Part shown: piece after piece, positions 11,935-27,600 of the stretch
Position numbering within the stretch: the stretch's first letter is position 1
Layout of the letters: the number at the start of each line of letters is the position of its first letter
DNA from: Cladorhizidae sp. MBARI D1340-BT2
Taxonomy: Eukaryota; Porifera; Demospongiae; Poecilosclerida; Cladorhizidae
DNA: 64,000 nt
Reading direction: 5' to 3'
NCBI GenBank assembly: GCA_028752905.1
Contig: JAQNBH010000011.1
Location: 28,672,678 to 28,736,677 of the forward strand
Notes under the pieces: generated by a model
What the model was told of the DNA's origin: nothing
Database searches by the model: none
The model's input: only the letters and a program-made list of their open reading frames with translations
Made by a program: the position numbers and the translations under genes

Positions 11935-14900
11935 AGCCATGAACTTTGGTGTGCATGGAGCCATGAACTATGGTGTGCATGAAGCCATGAACTCTGGTGT
12001 GCATCAAGCCATGAACTCTGGTGTGCATCAAGCCATGAACTCTGGTGTGTATCAAGCCATGAACTCTGGTGTGCATCAAGCCATGAACTTTGGTGTGTAG
12101 CAAGCCATGAACACTGGCCTGCATCAAGCCATGAACTCTGGCGTGCATCAAGCCTTGAATTCTGGTGTGTAGCAAGCCATGAACTCTAGTGTATAGGAAG
12201 ACATGAACTCTGGTGTGTATAGATAGAGCTATGAACTCTGGTCTGTATCAAGCTACGAACTTTAGTGTCTGGCAAGACATGAACACTGGTGTGTATCAAG
12301 CCATGAACTCTGGTGTGCATCAAGCCATGAACTCGGGTGTGTAGCAAGCCATGAACTCAGGCATGCATCAAGCCAGTAACTCTGGTGTGTATCAAGCTGT
12401 GAATTCTGGTCTGTAGCAAGACATGAACTCTGGTGTGTAGCTTTCATGAACTCCGTATCAAGCCATGAACTCTAGTGTGCTGCAAGCATTGAACACTGGT
12501 GTGTTAAGCCACTCTGGTGTGTACCAAGCCATGAACTCTGGTGTGCATCAAGCCAAGAACGCTGGTGTGCAACAAGCATGAACTCTGGTGTGCATCAAAC
12601 CATGAACTCAGGTGTGCATCAAGCTATGAACAATAGCATGTAGCAAGCTATGAACTCTGGTGTGTATCAAGCTATATATGAACTCTGATGTGTAGCAAGA
12701 CATGAACTCTGGCGTCCAGCAAGCCATAAACTCTGGGGTGCATCAAGCCATGAACTCTGATGTGTATCAAGCTATAAACTCTAGTGTGTAGCAAGACATG
12801 AACTCTGGTGTGTAGGAGTCATGAATTCTGTATCAAGCCATGAACTCTGGTGGCTCGAGCCATGAACTCTGGTGTGTGTCAAGCCATGAACTCTGGTGTG
12901 CATCAAGCCATGAACTTTGGTTTGCATCGAGCCATGAAATCTGGTGTGCATCAAGCCATGAACACTGGTGTGCATCAAGCCATGAACTCTGGTGTGCATC
13001 AAGCCATGAACTCTGGTATGCATCAAGCTATGAACTCTGGTGTGCATCAAGCCATGAACTCTGGTGTGCATCAACCCATGAACTCTGGTGTGCATCAAGC
13101 CTTGAACTCTGGTGTGTAGCAAGCCATGAACACTGGTGTGCATCAAGACATGTACTTTAGTTTGCATCAAGCCATGAACTCTGGTGTGCATCAAGCCATG
13201 AACTCTGGTTTGCATCAAGCCAAGAACTCTTGTGTGCATCATGCCTTGAACTCTGGTGTGCATCAAGCCATGAACACTGGCTTGCATCAAGCATGAACTT
13301 TGGTGTGCATCAAGCCATGAACTGTGGTGGGTATCAAGCTATGAACTCTGGTGTGAAGCAAGCCATGAACACTGGTGTGTGTCAAGCCATGAACTCTGGT
13401 TTGCATCAAGTCATGAACTCTGGTGTGCAGCAAGCCATGAACTATGGTGTGTATCAAGCTATATGAACTCTGGTGTGTAGCAAAACATGAATTCTGCTGC
13501 TGTGTGTATCAATCAAGCTATGAACTCCAGTCTATATCAAGCTGTATAAATTCTGGTGTGTAGCAAAACATGAACTCTTATGTGCATCAAGCCATGAACT
13601 CTGGTGGGTATCAAGATATTCTAGTCTGTATCAAGCTATGAACTCGTGTGCGTATCAAGTTATGAGGTCTGGTGTGTATCAAGCTATGAACTCTGTGGTG
13701 TAGCAAGACATGAACTCTGGCATACAGCAAGACATGAACTCCGGCATGCATCAAGCTATGAAATCTGGTGTGTATCAAGCTATGAACTCTGATGTGCAGC
13801 AAGACATGAACTCTGGTGTGCATCAAGCCATGAACTTTGGTGTGCATGGAGCCATGAACTATGGTGTGCATGAAGCCATGAACTCTGGTGTGCATCAAGC
13901 CATGAACTCTGGTGTGCATCAAGCCATGAACTCTGGTGTGTATCAAGCCATGAACTCTGGTGTGCATCAAGCCATGAACTTTGGTTTGCATCAAGCCATG
14001 AACACTGATGGATATCAAGCTATGAACTCTGGTGTGTAGCAAGCCTTGAACTCTGGCTTGCAACAAGCGATGAACTCTGGTGTGCATCAAGCCATGAACT
14101 CTGGTTTGTCAAGCATAAACTCTGGTGTGTATCAAGCCATGAACTCAGGTGTGCATCAAGCCATGAACTCTGGTGTGCATCTAGCCAAGGACTCTGGTGG
14201 GTATCAAGCTATGAACTCTGGTCTGTATATGAACTCTCTGTGTACAAGACATGAACTCTGGTGTGTATTAAGCTATTAACTCTGGATTGTATCAAAGCTT
14301 TATGAACTCTGGTGTGTAGCAATACATGAACTCTGGTGTGCATCAACTCATGAACTCTGGTGGATATCAAGCTATGAACTCTGGTCTGTTTCAAGCTATG
14401 AACTCTGGTGTGTCACAAGCATTGAAGTCTGGTGCGTAGCAGTCATGAACTGTATCATCAAGCCGTGGAATCTGGTGTCTCAAGCCATGAACCTTGGTGT
14501 ACATCTAGCCATCAACTCTGATGTGCAATAAGCCATGAACTTTGGTGTGCATCAAACCATGAACTCTGGTGGGTATCAAGCTATGAACTCTGGTGTGTGG
14601 CAAGCAACGAACTCTGGCGTTTAGCAAGCCATGAACTCTGGCATGCACCAAGCTATGAACTCTGGTGTGTATCAAGCTATGAACTATGGTATGTAGCAAG
14701 ACATTATTAACTTTGATATGTAGCAGTCATGAACTCTGTCTCAAGCCATGAACTCTGGCATGCAGCAAGCCATGAACTCTGGCATGCAGCAAGCCATGAA
14801 CTCTGGTGTGTCAAACCATGAACTCTGGTGTGTAACAACAAGCCATGAACACTGGTATGCATCAAGCCATGAACTCTGGTGTACATCAAGCCATGAACAC

Positions 14901-16249
14901 TGGTGTGCATCAAGCTATGAACTCTGGTGTGTATCAAGCTATGAACTCTGGTCTCTATCAAACGATATGAACTCTGCTTAGCAAGACATGAACTTTGGTG
15001 TGCATCAAGCCATGAACTCTGGTGGGTATCAAGCTATGAACTCTGGTCTGTATCAAGCTATGAACTCAGGTGTGTAGCAAGCCATGAAGTCTGGTGTGTA
15101 GCAGTCATGAACTCTGTTTCAAGCCATGAACTCTGGTGTCTTAAGCCATGAACTCTGGTGTACAGCAAGCCATGAACTCCGGTGTGCATCAAGCCATGAA
15201 CTCTGATGCATCAAGCCATAAACTCTGGTGTGCATAAATCAATGAACTCTGGTGTTTCTCAAGCTATGAACTCTGGTTGGTATCAAGCTATGAACTTTGG
15301 TGTGTAGCAAGCCATGAACTGTGGTGTGCATCAAGCTACACGTATGAACTCTGGTGTGCATCAAGCCATGAACTCTGCTGTGTATCAGGCTATGAACTCT
15401 GGTGTGTATCAAGCCATTAACTCTGGTATGTTTCAAGCCATTGAATCTGGTGTGCAGCAAGTGATGAACTCTATCAATTCTGGTGTGCATCAAGCCATGA
15501 ACTCTGGTGTGTATCGATCTATGGTCTCTGGTGTGTATCAAGCCATGCACTCTGGTGTGTATCAAGCCATGCACTCTGGTGTGTATCAAGCCAAGCACTC
15601 TGGTGGATATCAAGATATGAACTCTGGTCTGTATCAAGCTATGAATTCTGGTGTGTAGCAAGACATGAACTCTGATGTGCATCAAGCCATGAACATCATG
15701 CCATGAACTTTGGTGTGCATCAAGGCATGAACTCGGATGTGCATCAAGCAATGAACTCTGGTGTTTATCAAGCTATGAACTTTGGTGTGTAGCAAGCCAT
15801 GAACACTGGCCTGCATCAAGCCATGAACTCTGGCGTGCATCAAGCCTTGAATTCTAGTGTGTAGCAAGCCATGAACTCTAGTGTGTAGGAAGACATGAAC
15901 TCTGGTGTGTATAGAGCTATGAACTCTGGTCTGTATCAAGCTACGAACTGTGGTCTCTGGCAAGACATGAACTCTGGTGTGTGTTAAGCTATGAACTCTG
16001 GTCTGTATCAAGCTATGAACTTTGGTGTGCATCAAGCCATGAACTCTGGTGTGCATAAAGCCATGAAATCGTGTATGCTTCTAGCCATAAATTCTGGTGT
16101 GCATCAAGCTATGAACTCGGGTGTGCATCTAGCTATGACTATGGGAGTGCAGCAAGCGATGAACTCTATGAACTCTGGTGTTCATCAAGCCATGAACTAT
16201 GGTGTGTATCAAGAAATGAACTCTGGTGTCAGTAACCAAGAACATCGCA

Positions 16250-19200
16250 TCAAGCCATGAACTCTGGTGTGTATCAAGCTATGCACTCTGGTGTGTATCA
16301 AGCCATGAACTCTGGTGGATATCAAGATATGAACTCTAGTCTGTATCAAGCTATGAACTCTGGTGTGTAGCAAGACATGAACTCTGATGTACATCAAGCC
16401 ATGAACTCTGGTGTGTATCATGCCAATGAACTCTGGTTTGTTTCAAGCCATGAACTCTGGTGTGTACCAAGCCATGAACACTTGGATGCATCAAGCCATG
16501 AACTCTGGATTGTAGGAAGACATGAACTCTGGTGTGCATCAAGCCATGAACTCTGGTGTTTAAGAAGCCATGAACTCTGGTGTGCATCAAGCCATGAACT
16601 CTGGTGTGTACCAAGCTATGAACTCTGGTCTGTATCAAGCTATGAACTCTGGTGTGTAGCAAAACATGAATACTGGTGTGTATCAAGCTATGAACTCCAG
16701 TCTATATCAAGCTATATGAACTCTGGTGTGTAGTAAGACATGAACTCTGGTGTGCACCATACAATGAACTCTGGCGGGTATCAAACTATGAACTCTGGTC
16801 TGAATCAAGCTATGAACTCGGGTGTGTAGCAAGCCATGAAGTCTGGTATGTAGCAGTCATGAAATCTGTATCAAGCCATGAACTCTGGTGTCTCAGGCCA
16901 TGAACTCTGGTTTGCAGCAAGCCATAAACTCTGGTGTGCTTCAAGCAATGAAATTTGGTGTGCATCAAGCCATCAATTTTGGTGGGTATGAAGCTATGAA
17001 CGCTGGTGTGTGGCAAGCCATGAACTCTTGCGTTCAGCAAGCCATGAACTCTGGCATGCATCAAGCCATGAACTCTGGTGTGTATCAAGCTATGAATTCT
17101 GGGGTGTAGCAAAACATGAACTCTGGTGTGTAGCATGACATGAACTCTGGTGTGTAGCAGACATGAACTCTGTATCAAGCCATGAACTCTGGTGTTTCAA
17201 GCCATGAACTCTGGTTTGTGTCAAGCCATGAACTATGGTGTGCATCAAGCCATCAACTCTGGTGTATATCAAGCCATGAACTCTGGCGTGTATCAACCCA
17301 TGAACTCTGGTGCATGAACTCTGGTGTGCATCAAGCCGTGCACTTTGGTGTGCATCAAGTAATGAACTCTGGTGGGTATCAAGCCAAGAACTCTGGTGTA
17401 TAGTAAGCCATGAACTCTGACGTGCAGCAAGCAATGAACTCTGGCATGCATCAAGATAAACTCTGGTATGTATCAAGCTACTGTATGAACTCTGGTGTGA
17501 AGCAAGACATGAACTCTAGTGTGTTGCAGTCATGAACTCTGTATCAAGCCATGAACTCTGGTGTATCAAGCCATGAACTCTGGTGTGTGTCAAGCCTTGA
17601 ACTCTGGTTTGCATCAAGCCATGAACTCAAGCATGTATCAAGCTATTAACTCTGATGTGCATCAACCCATAAACTCTGGTGTGCATCAAGCCATGAATTC
17701 TGGTGTGCAGCAAGCGATGAACTCAATGATATCTGGTGTGCATCAAGCCATGAATTCTGGTGTGTATCGTGCTATGAACTCTGGTGTGTATCAAGCCATG
17801 TACTCTGGTGTGCATCATGCCATGAACTCCGGTGTGCAGCAAGGCATGAACTCATATGTGATTAAAGCAATGATCTCTGGTGTTTATCAAGCTATGAACT
17901 CTAGTGGGTATCAAGCTATGAACTTTGGTGTGTAGCAAGCCATGAACTCTGGCCTGCATCAAGCCTTGAACTCTGGTGTGTAGCAAGCCATGAACTCAGG
18001 TGTGTATAGAGCTATGAACTCTGGTCTATATCAAGCTATGAACTCTGGTGTCTGGCAAGACATGAACTCTGGTGTGTATCAAGCCATGAACTCTGGTCTG
18101 TATCAAGCTATGAACTCTGGTGTGCATCAAGCCATGAACTCTGGTGTGCATAAAGCCATGAACTCAGGTGTGCTTCTAGCCATAAACTCTGGTATGCATC
18201 AAGCCATGACTTCGTGTGTGCAGCAAGTGATGAACTCTATGAACTCTGGTGTGCATCAAGCCATGAACTATGGTGTGTATCAAGACATGAAATCTGGTGT
18301 CAGTAACCATGAACTCTGTATCAAGCCATGAACTCTGGTGTGTATCAAGCTATGCACTCTAGTGTGTATCAAGCCATGAACTCTGGTGGATATCAAGATA
18401 TGAACTCTGGTCTGTACCAAGCTATGAACTATGGTATGTAGCAAGACATTATTAACTTTGATATGTAGCAGTCATTAACTCTGTCTCAAGCCATGAACTC
18501 TGGCATGCAGCAAGCCATCAACTCTGGCATGCAGCAAGCCATGAACTCTGGTGTGTCAAGCCATGAACTCTGGTGTGTAACAACAAGCTATGAAAACTGG
18601 TATGCATCAAGCCATGAACTCTGGTGTACATCAAGCCATGAACACTGGTGTGCATCAAGCTATGAACTCTGGTGTGTATCAAGCTATGAACTCTGGTCTC
18701 TATCAAACGATATGAACTCTGCTTAGCAAAACATGAACTTTGGTGTGCATCAAGCCATGAACTCTGGTGGGTATCAAGCTATGAACTCTGGTCTGTATCA
18801 AGCTATGAACTCGGGTGTGTAGCAAGCCATGAAGTCTGGTATGTAGCAGTCATGAAATCTGTATCAAGCCATGAACTCTGGTGTCTCAGGCCATGAACTC
18901 TGGTTTGCAGCAAGCCATAAACTCTGGTGTGCTTCAAGCAATGAAATTTGGTGTGCATCAAGCCATGAACTTTGGTGGGTATGAAGCTATGAACGCTGGT
19001 GTGTGGCAAGCCATGAACTCTTGCGTTCAGCAAGCCATGAACTCTGGCATGCATCAAGCCATGAACTCTGGTGTGTATCAAGCTATGAATTCTGGGGTGT
19101 AGCAAAACATGAACTCTGGTGTGTAGCAAGACATGAACTCTGGTGTGTAGCAGACATGAACTCTGTATCAAGCCATGAACTCTGGTGTCTCAAGCCATGA

Positions 19201-20400
19201 ACTTTGGTTTGTGTCAAGCCATGAACTCTGGTGTGCATCAAGCCATGAACTTTGGTGTGCATCATGCCATGAACTATGGTGTGCATCAAGCCATCAACTC
19301 TGGTATATATCAAGCCATGAACTCTGGCGTGTATCAACCCATGAACTCTGGTGCATGAACTCTGGTGTGCATCAAGCCGTGCACTTTGGTGTGCATCAAG
19401 TAATGAACTCTGGTGGGTATCAAGCCAAGAACTCTGGTGTATAGTAAGCCATGAACTCTGACGTGCAGCAAGCAATGAACTCTGGCATGCATCAAGATAA
19501 ACTCTGGTATGTATCAAGCTACTGTATGAACTCTGGTGTGAAGCAAGACATGAACTCTAGTGTGTTGCAGTCATGAACTCTGTATCAAGCCATGAACTCT
19601 GGTGTATCAAGCCATGAACTCTGGTGTGTGTCAAGCCTTGAACTCTGGTTTGCATCAAGCCATGAACTCAAGCATGTATCAAGCTATTAACTCTGATGTG
19701 CATCAACCCATAAACTCTGGTGTGCATCAAGCCATGAATTCTGGTGTGCAGCAAGCGATGAACTCTATGATATCTGGTGTGCATCAAGCCATGAATTCTG
19801 GTGTGTATCGTGCTATGAACTCTGGTGTGTATCAAGCCATGTACTCTGGTGTGCATCATGCCATGAACTCCGGTGTGCAGCAAGGCATGAACTCATATGT
19901 GATTAAAGCAATGAACTCTGGTGTTTATCAAGCTATGAACTCTAGTGGGTATCAAGCTATGAACTTTGGTGTGTAGCAAGCCATGAACTCTGGCCTGCAT
20001 CAAGCCTTGAACTCCGGCGTGCATCAAGCCTTGAACTCTGGTGTGTAGCAAGCCATGAACTCAGGTGTGTATAGAGCTATGAACTCTGGTCTATATCAAG
20101 CTATGAACTCTGGTGTCTGGCAAGACATGAACTCTGGTGTGTATCAAGCCATGAACTCTGGTCTGTATCAAGCTATGAACTCTGGTGTGCATCAAGCCAT
20201 GAACTCTGGTGTGCATAAAGCCATGAACTCAGGTGTGCTTCTAGCCATAAACTCTGGTATGCATCAAGCTATGAACTCGGGTGTGCATCAAGCCATGACT
20301 TCGTGTGTGCAGCAAGTGATGAACTCTATGAACTCTGGTGTTCATCAAGCCATGAACTATGGTGTGTATCAAGAAATGAACTCTGGTGTCAGTAACCAAG
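16250..20400. repeat. About 4.2-kb higher-order copy A in the 24-bp array
   Basis: This block matches the following block at offsets of 4,160 (left part, e.g. 16377/20537, 16888/21048) and 4,208 (right part, e.g. 17561/21769, 18493/22701, 20055/24263). The change of 48 bases equals two extra 24-bp units near 19220-19270 and 21405-21450 compared with 17240. Within the block, shorter offsets of 1,993, 2,041 and 2,167 show an older dimeric organisation of about 2 kb. Confidence 0.75.
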
Positions 20401-23400
20401 AACATCGCATCAAGCCATGAACTCTGGTGTGTATCAAGCTATGCACTCTGGTGTGTATCAAGCCATGAACTCTGGTGGATATCAAGATATGAACTCTAGT
20501 CTGTATCAAGCTATGAACTCAGGTGTGTAGCAAGACATGAACTCTGATGTACATCAAGCCATGAACTCTGGTATGTATCATGCCAATGAACTCTGGTGTG
20601 TTTCAAGCCATGAACTCTGGTGTGTACCAACCCATGAACACTTGGATGCATCAAGCCATGAACTCTGGATTGTAGGAAGACATGAACTCTGGTGTGCATC
20701 AAGCCATGAACTCTGGTGTTTAGGAAGCCATGAACTCTGGTTTGCATCAAGCCATGAACTCTGGTGTGTACCAAGCTATGAACTCTGGTCTGTATCAAGC
20801 TATGAACTCTGGTGTGTAGCAAAACATGAATACTGGTGTGTATCAAGCTATGAACTCCAGTCTATATCAAGCTATATGAACTCTGGTGTGTAGTAAGACA
20901 TGAACTCTGGTGTGCACCATGCAATGAACTCTGGCGGGTATCAAACTATGAACTCTGGTCTGAATCAAGCTATGAACTCGGGTGTGTAGCAAGCCATGAA
21001 GTCTTGTATGTAGCAGTCATGAAATCTGTATCAAGCCATGAACTCTGGTGTCTCAGGCCATGAACTCTGGTTTGCAGCAAGCCATAAACTCTGGTGTGCT
21101 TCAAGCAATGAAATTTGGTGTGCATCAAGCCATCAATTTTGGTGGGTATGAAGCTATGAACGCTGGTGTGTGGCAAGCCATGAACTCTTGCGTTCAGCAA
21201 GCCATGAACTCTGGCATGCATCAAGCCATGAACTCTGGTGTGTATCAAGCTATGAATTCTGGAGTGTAGCAAAACATGAACTCTGGTGTGTAGCATGACA
21301 TGAACTCTGGTGTGTAGCAGACATGAACTCTGTATCAAGCCATGAACTCTGGTGTCTCAAGCCATGAACTCTGGTTTGTGTCAAGCCATGAACTCTGGTG
21401 TGCATCAAGCCATGAACTTTGGTGTGCATCAAGCCATGAACTATGGTGTGCATCAAGCCATCAACTCTGGTGTATATCAAGCCATGAACTCTGGCGTGTA
21501 TCAATCCATGAACTCTGGTGCATGAACTCTGGTGTGCATCAAGCCGTGCACTTTGGTGTGCATCAAGTAATGAACTCTGGTGGGTATCAAGCCAAGAACT
21601 CTGGTGTATAGTAAGCCATGAACTCTGACGTGCAGCAAGCAATGAACTCTGGCATGCATCAAGATAAACTCTGGTATGTATCAAGCTACTGTATGAACTC
21701 TGGTGTGAAGCAAGACATGAACTCTAGTGTGTTGCAGTCATGAACTCTGTATCAAGCCATGAACTCTGGTGTATCAAGCCATGAACTCTGGTGTGTGTCA
21801 AGCCTTGAACTCTGGTTTGCATCAAGCCATGAACTCAAGCATGTATCAAGCTATTAACTCTGATGTGCATCAACCCATAAACTCTGGTGTGCATCAAGCC
21901 ATGAATTCTGGTGTGCAGCAAGTGATGAACTCAATGATATCTGGTGTGCATCAAGCCATGAATTCTGGTGTGTATCGTGCTATGAACTCTGGTGTGTATC
22001 AAGCCATGTACTCTGGTGTGCATCATGCCATGAACTCCGGTGTGCAGCAAGGCATGAACTCATATGTGATTAAAGCAATGATCTCTGGTGTTTATCAAGC
22101 TATGAACTCTAGTGGGTATCAAGCTATGAACTTTGGTGTGTAGCAAGCCATGAACTCTGGCCTGCATCAAGCCTTGAACTCTGGTGTGTAGCAAGCCATG
22201 AACTCAGGTGTGTATAGAGCTATGAACTCTGGTCTATATCAAGCTATGAACTCTGGTGTCTGGCAAGACATGAACTCTGGTGTGTATCAAGCCATGAACT
22301 CTGGTCTGTATCAAGCTATGAACTCTGGTGTGCATCAAGCCATGAACTCTGGTGTGCATAAAGCCATGAACTCAGGTGTGCTTCTAGCCATAAACTCTGG
22401 TATGCATCAAGCCATGACTTCGTGTGTGCAGCAAGTGATGAACTCTATGAACTCTGGTGTGCATCAAGCCATGAACTATGGTGTGTATCAAGACATGAAA
22501 TCTGGTGTCAGTAACCATGAACTCTGTATCAAGCCATGAACTCTGGTGTGTATCAAGCTATGCACTCTAGTGTGTATCAAGCCATGAACTCTGGTGGATA
22601 TCAAGATATGAACTCTGGTCTGTACCAAGCTATGAACTATGGTATGTAGCAAGACATTATTAACTTTGATATGTAGCAGTCATGAACTCTGTCTCAAGCC
22701 ATGAACTCTGGCATGCAGCAAGCCATCAACTCTGGCATGCAGCAAGCCATGAACTCTGGTGTGTCAAGCCATGAACTCTGGTGTGTAACAACAAGCCATG
22801 AAAACTGGTATGCATCAAGCCATGAACTCTGGTGTACATCAAGCCATGAACACTGGTGTGCATCAAGCTATGAACTCTGGTGTGTATCAAGCTATGAACT
22901 CTGGTCTCTATCAAACGATATGAACTCTGCTTAGCAAAACATGAACTTTGGTGTGCATCAAGCCATGAACTCTGGTGGGTATCAAGCTATGAACTCTGGT
23001 CTGTATCAAGCTATGAACTCGGGTGTGTAGCAAGCCATGAAGTCTGGTATGTAGCAGTCATGAAATCTGTATCAAGCTATGAACTCTGGTGTCTCAGGCC
23101 ATGAACTCTGGTTTGCAGCAATCCATAAACTCTGGTGTGCTTCAAGCAATGAAATTTGGTGTGCATCAAGCCATGAACTTTGGTGGGTATGAAGCTATGA
23201 ACGCTGGTGTGTGGCAAGCCATGAACTCTTGCGTTCAGCAAGCCATGAACTCTGGCATGCATCAAGCCATGAACTCTGGTGTGTATCAAGCTATGAATTC
23301 TGGGGTGTAGCAAAACATGAACTCTGGTGTGTAGCAAGACATGAACTCTGGTGTGTAGCAGACATGAACTCTGTATCAAGCCATGAACTCTGGTGTCTCA

Positions 23401-24600
23401 AGCCATGAACTCTGGTTTGTGTCAAGCCATGAACTCTGGTGTGCATCAAGCCATGAACTTTGGTGTGCATCAAGCCATGAACTATGGTGTGCATCAAGCC
23501 ATCAACTCTGGTGTATATCAAGCCATGAACTCTGGCGTGTATCAACCCATGAACTCTGGTGCATGAACTCTGGTGTGCATCAAGCCGTGCACTTTGGTGT
23601 GCATCAAGTAATGAACTCTGGTGGGTATCAAGCCAAGAACTCTGGTGTATAGTAAGCCATGAACTCTGACGTGCAGCAAGCAATGAACTCTGGCATGCAT
23701 CAAGATAAACTCTGGTATGTATCAAGCTACTGTATGAACTCTGGTGTGAAGCAAGACATGAACTCTAGTGTGTTGCAGTCATGAACTCTGTATCAAGCCA
23801 TGAACTCTTGTGTATCAAGCCATGAACTCTGGTGTGTGTCAAGCCTTGAACTCTGGTTTGCATCAAGCCATGAACTCAAGCATGTATCAAGCTATTAACT
23901 CTGATGTGCATCAACCCATAAACTCTGGTGTGCATCAAGCCATGAATTCTGGTGTGCAGCAAGTGATGAACTCTATGATATCTGGTGTGCATCAAGCCAT
24001 GAATTCTGGTGTGTATCGTGCTATGAACTCTGGTGTGTATCAAGCCATGTACTCTGGTGTGCATCATGCCATGAACTCAGGTGTGCATCAAGGCATGAAC
24101 TCATATGTGATTAAAGCAATGAACTCTGGTGTTTATCAAGCTATGAACTCTAGTGGGTATCAAGCTATGAACTTTGGTGTGTAGCAAGCCATGAACTCTG
24201 GCCTGCATCAAGCCTTGAACTCCGGCGTGCATCAAGCCTTGAACTCTGGTGTGTAGCAAGCCATGAACTCAGGTGTGTATAGAGCTATGAACTCTGGTCT
24301 ATATCAAGCTATGAACTCTGGTGTCTGGCAAGACATGAACTCTGGTGTGTATCAAGCCATGAACTCTGGTCTGTATCAAGCTATGAACTCTGGTGTGCAT
24401 CAAGCCATGAACTCTGGTGTGCATAAAGCCATGAACTCAGGTGTGCTTCTAGCCATAAACTCTGGTATGCATCAAGCTATGAACTCGGGTGTGCATCAAG
24501 CCATGACTTCGTGTGTGCAGCAAGTGATGAACTCTATGAACTCTGGTGTGCATCAAGCCATGAACTATGGTGTGTATCAAGACATGAAATCTGGTGTCAG
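20401..24600. repeat. About 4.2-kb higher-order copy B in the 24-bp array
   Basis: Second copy of the preceding block. It diverges from copy A after about 24600, where copy A carries 'AACCAAGAACATCGC' and this copy carries 'AACCATGAACTCTGC'. Boundaries are approximate because every unit resembles every other. Confidence 0.72.
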
Positions 24601-27600
24601 TAACCATGAACTCTGCATCAAGCCATGAACTCTGGTGTGTATCAAGCTATGCACTCTAGTGTGTATCAAGCCATGAACTCTGGTGGATATCAAGATATGA
24701 ACTCTGGTCTGTACCAAGCTATGAACTATGGTATGTAGCAAGACATTATTAACTTTGATATGTAGCAGTCATGAACTCTGTCTCAAGCCATGAACTCTGG
24801 CATGCAGCAAGCCATCAACTCTGGCATGCAGCAAGCCATGAACTCTGGTGTGTCAAGCCATGAACTCTGGTGTGTAACAACAAGCCATGAACACTGGTAT
24901 GCATCAAGCCATGAACTCTGGTGTACATCAAGCCATGAACACTGGTGTGCATCAAGCTATGAACTCTGGTGTGTATCAAGCTATGAACTCTGGTCTCTAT
25001 CAAACGATATGAACTCTGCTTAGCAAGACATGAACTTTGGTGTGCATCAAGCCATGAACTCTGGTGGGTATCAAGCTATGAACTCTGGTCTGTATCAAGC
25101 TATGAACTCAGGTGTGTAGCAAGCCATGAAGTCTGGTGTGTAGCAGTCATGAACTCTGTTTCAAGCCATGAACTCTGGTGTCTTAAGCCATGAACTCTGG
25201 TGTACAGCAAGCCATGAACTCCGGTGTGCATCAAGCCATGAACTCTGGTGTATCAAGCCATAAACTCTGGTGTGCATAAATCAATGAACTCTGGTGTTTC
25301 TCAAGCTATGAACTCTGGTTGGTATCAAGCTATGAACTTTGGTGTGTAGCAAGCCATGACCTGTGGTGTGCATCAAGCTACACGTATGAACACTGGTGTG
25401 CATCAAGCCATGAACTCTGCTGTGTATCAGGCTATGAACTCTGGTGTGTATCAAGCCATTAACTCTGGTATGTTTCAAGCCATTGAATCTGGTGTGCAGC
25501 AAGTGATGAACTCTATCAATTCTGGTGTGCATCAAGCCATGAATTCTGGTGTGTATCGAGCTATGGTCTCTGGTGTATATCAAGCCATGCACTCTGGTGT
25601 GTATCCAGCCATGCACTCTGGTGTGTATCAAGCCATGCACTCTGGTGGATATCAAGATATGAACTCTGGTCTGTATCAAGCTATGAACTCTGGTGTGTAG
25701 CAAGACATGAACTCTGATGTGCATCAATCCATGAACATCATGCCATGAACTTTGGTGTGCATCAAGGCATGAACTCGGATGTGCATCAAGCAATGAACTC
25801 TGGTGTTTATCAAGCTATGAACTCTTGTGGGTAACAAGCTATGAACTTTGGTGTGTAGCAAGCCATGAACACTGGCCTGCATCAAGCCATGAACTCTGGC
25901 ATGCATCAAGCCTTGAATTCTGGTGTGTAGCAAGCCATGAACTCTAGTGTGTAGGAAGACATGAACTCTGGTGTGTATAGAGCTATGAACTCTGGTCTGT
26001 ATCAAGCTACAAACTGTGGTGTCTGGCAAGACATGAACTCTGGTGTGTATTAAGCTATGAACTCTGGTCTGTATCAAGCTATGAACTTTGGTGTGCATCA
26101 AGCCATGAACTATGGTGTGCATAAAGCCATGAAATCGTCTATGCTTCTAGCCATAAATTCTGGTGTGCATCAAGCTATGAACTCGGGTGTGCATCTAGCC
26201 ATGACTATGGGAGTGCAGCAAGCGATGAACTCTATGAACTCTGGTGTTCATCAAGCCATGAACTATGGTGTGTATCACGAAATGAACTCTGGTAGTAGTA
26301 ACCAAGAACATTGCATCAAGCCATGAACTCTGGTGTGTATCAAGCTATGCACTCTGGTGTGTATCAAGCCATGAACTCTGGTGGATATCAAGATATGAAC
26401 TCTAGTCTGTATCAAGCTATGAACTCTGGTGTGTAGCAAGACATGAACTCTGATGTGCATCAAGCCATGAACTCTGGTGTGTATCATGCCAATGAACTCT
26501 GGTGTGTTTCAAGCCATGAACTCTGGTGTGTACCAAGCCATGAACACTTGGATGCATCAAGCCATGAACTCTGGATTGTAGGAAGCCATGAACTCTGGTG
26601 TGCATCAAGCCATGAACTCTGGTGTTTAGGAAGCCATGAACTCTGGTGTGCATCAAGCCATGAACTCTGGTATGTACCAAGCTATGAACTCTGGTCTGTA
26701 TCAAGCTATGAACTCTGGTGTGTAGCAAAACATGAATACTGGTGTGCATCAAGCTATGAACTCGGGTGTGCATCTAGCCATGACTATGGGAGTGCAGCAA
26801 GCGATGAACTCTATGAACTCTGGTGTTCATCAAGCCATGAACTATGGTGTGTATCAAGAAATGAACTCTGGTGTCATTAACCAAGAACATCGCATCAAGC
26901 CATGAACTCTGGTGTGTATCAAGCTATGCACTCTGGTGTGTATCAAGCCTTGAACTCTGCTGGATATCAAGATATTAACTCTAGTCTGTATCAAGCTATG
27001 AACTCTGGTGTGTAGCAAGACATGAACTCTGATGTGCATCAAGCCATGAACTCTGGTGTGTATCATGCCAATGAACTCTGGTGTGTCTCAAGCCATGAAC
27101 TCTGGTGTGTACCAAGCCATGAACACTTGGATGCATCAAGCCATGAACTCTGGATTGTAGGAAGCCATGAACTCTGGTGTGCATCAAGCCATGAACTCTG
27201 GTGTTTAGGAAGCCATGAACTCTGGTGTGCATCAAGCCATGAACTCTGGTGTCTACCAAGCTATGAACTCTGGTCTGTATCAAGCTATGAACTCTGGTGT
27301 GTAGCAAAACATGAATACTGGTGTGTATCAAGCTATGAACTCCAGTCTATATCAAGCTATATGAACTCTGGTGTGTAGTAAGACATGAACTCTGGTGTGC
27401 ACCATGCAATGAACTCTGGCGGGTATCAAACTATGAACTCAGGTCTGAATCAAGCTATGAACTCGGGTGTGTAGCAAGCCATGAAGTCTGGTGTGTAGCA
27501 GTCATGAAATCTTTATCAAGCCATGAACTCTGGTGTCTCAGGCCATGAACTCTGGTTTGCAGCAAGCCATAAACTCTGGTGTGCTTCAAGCAATGAAATT

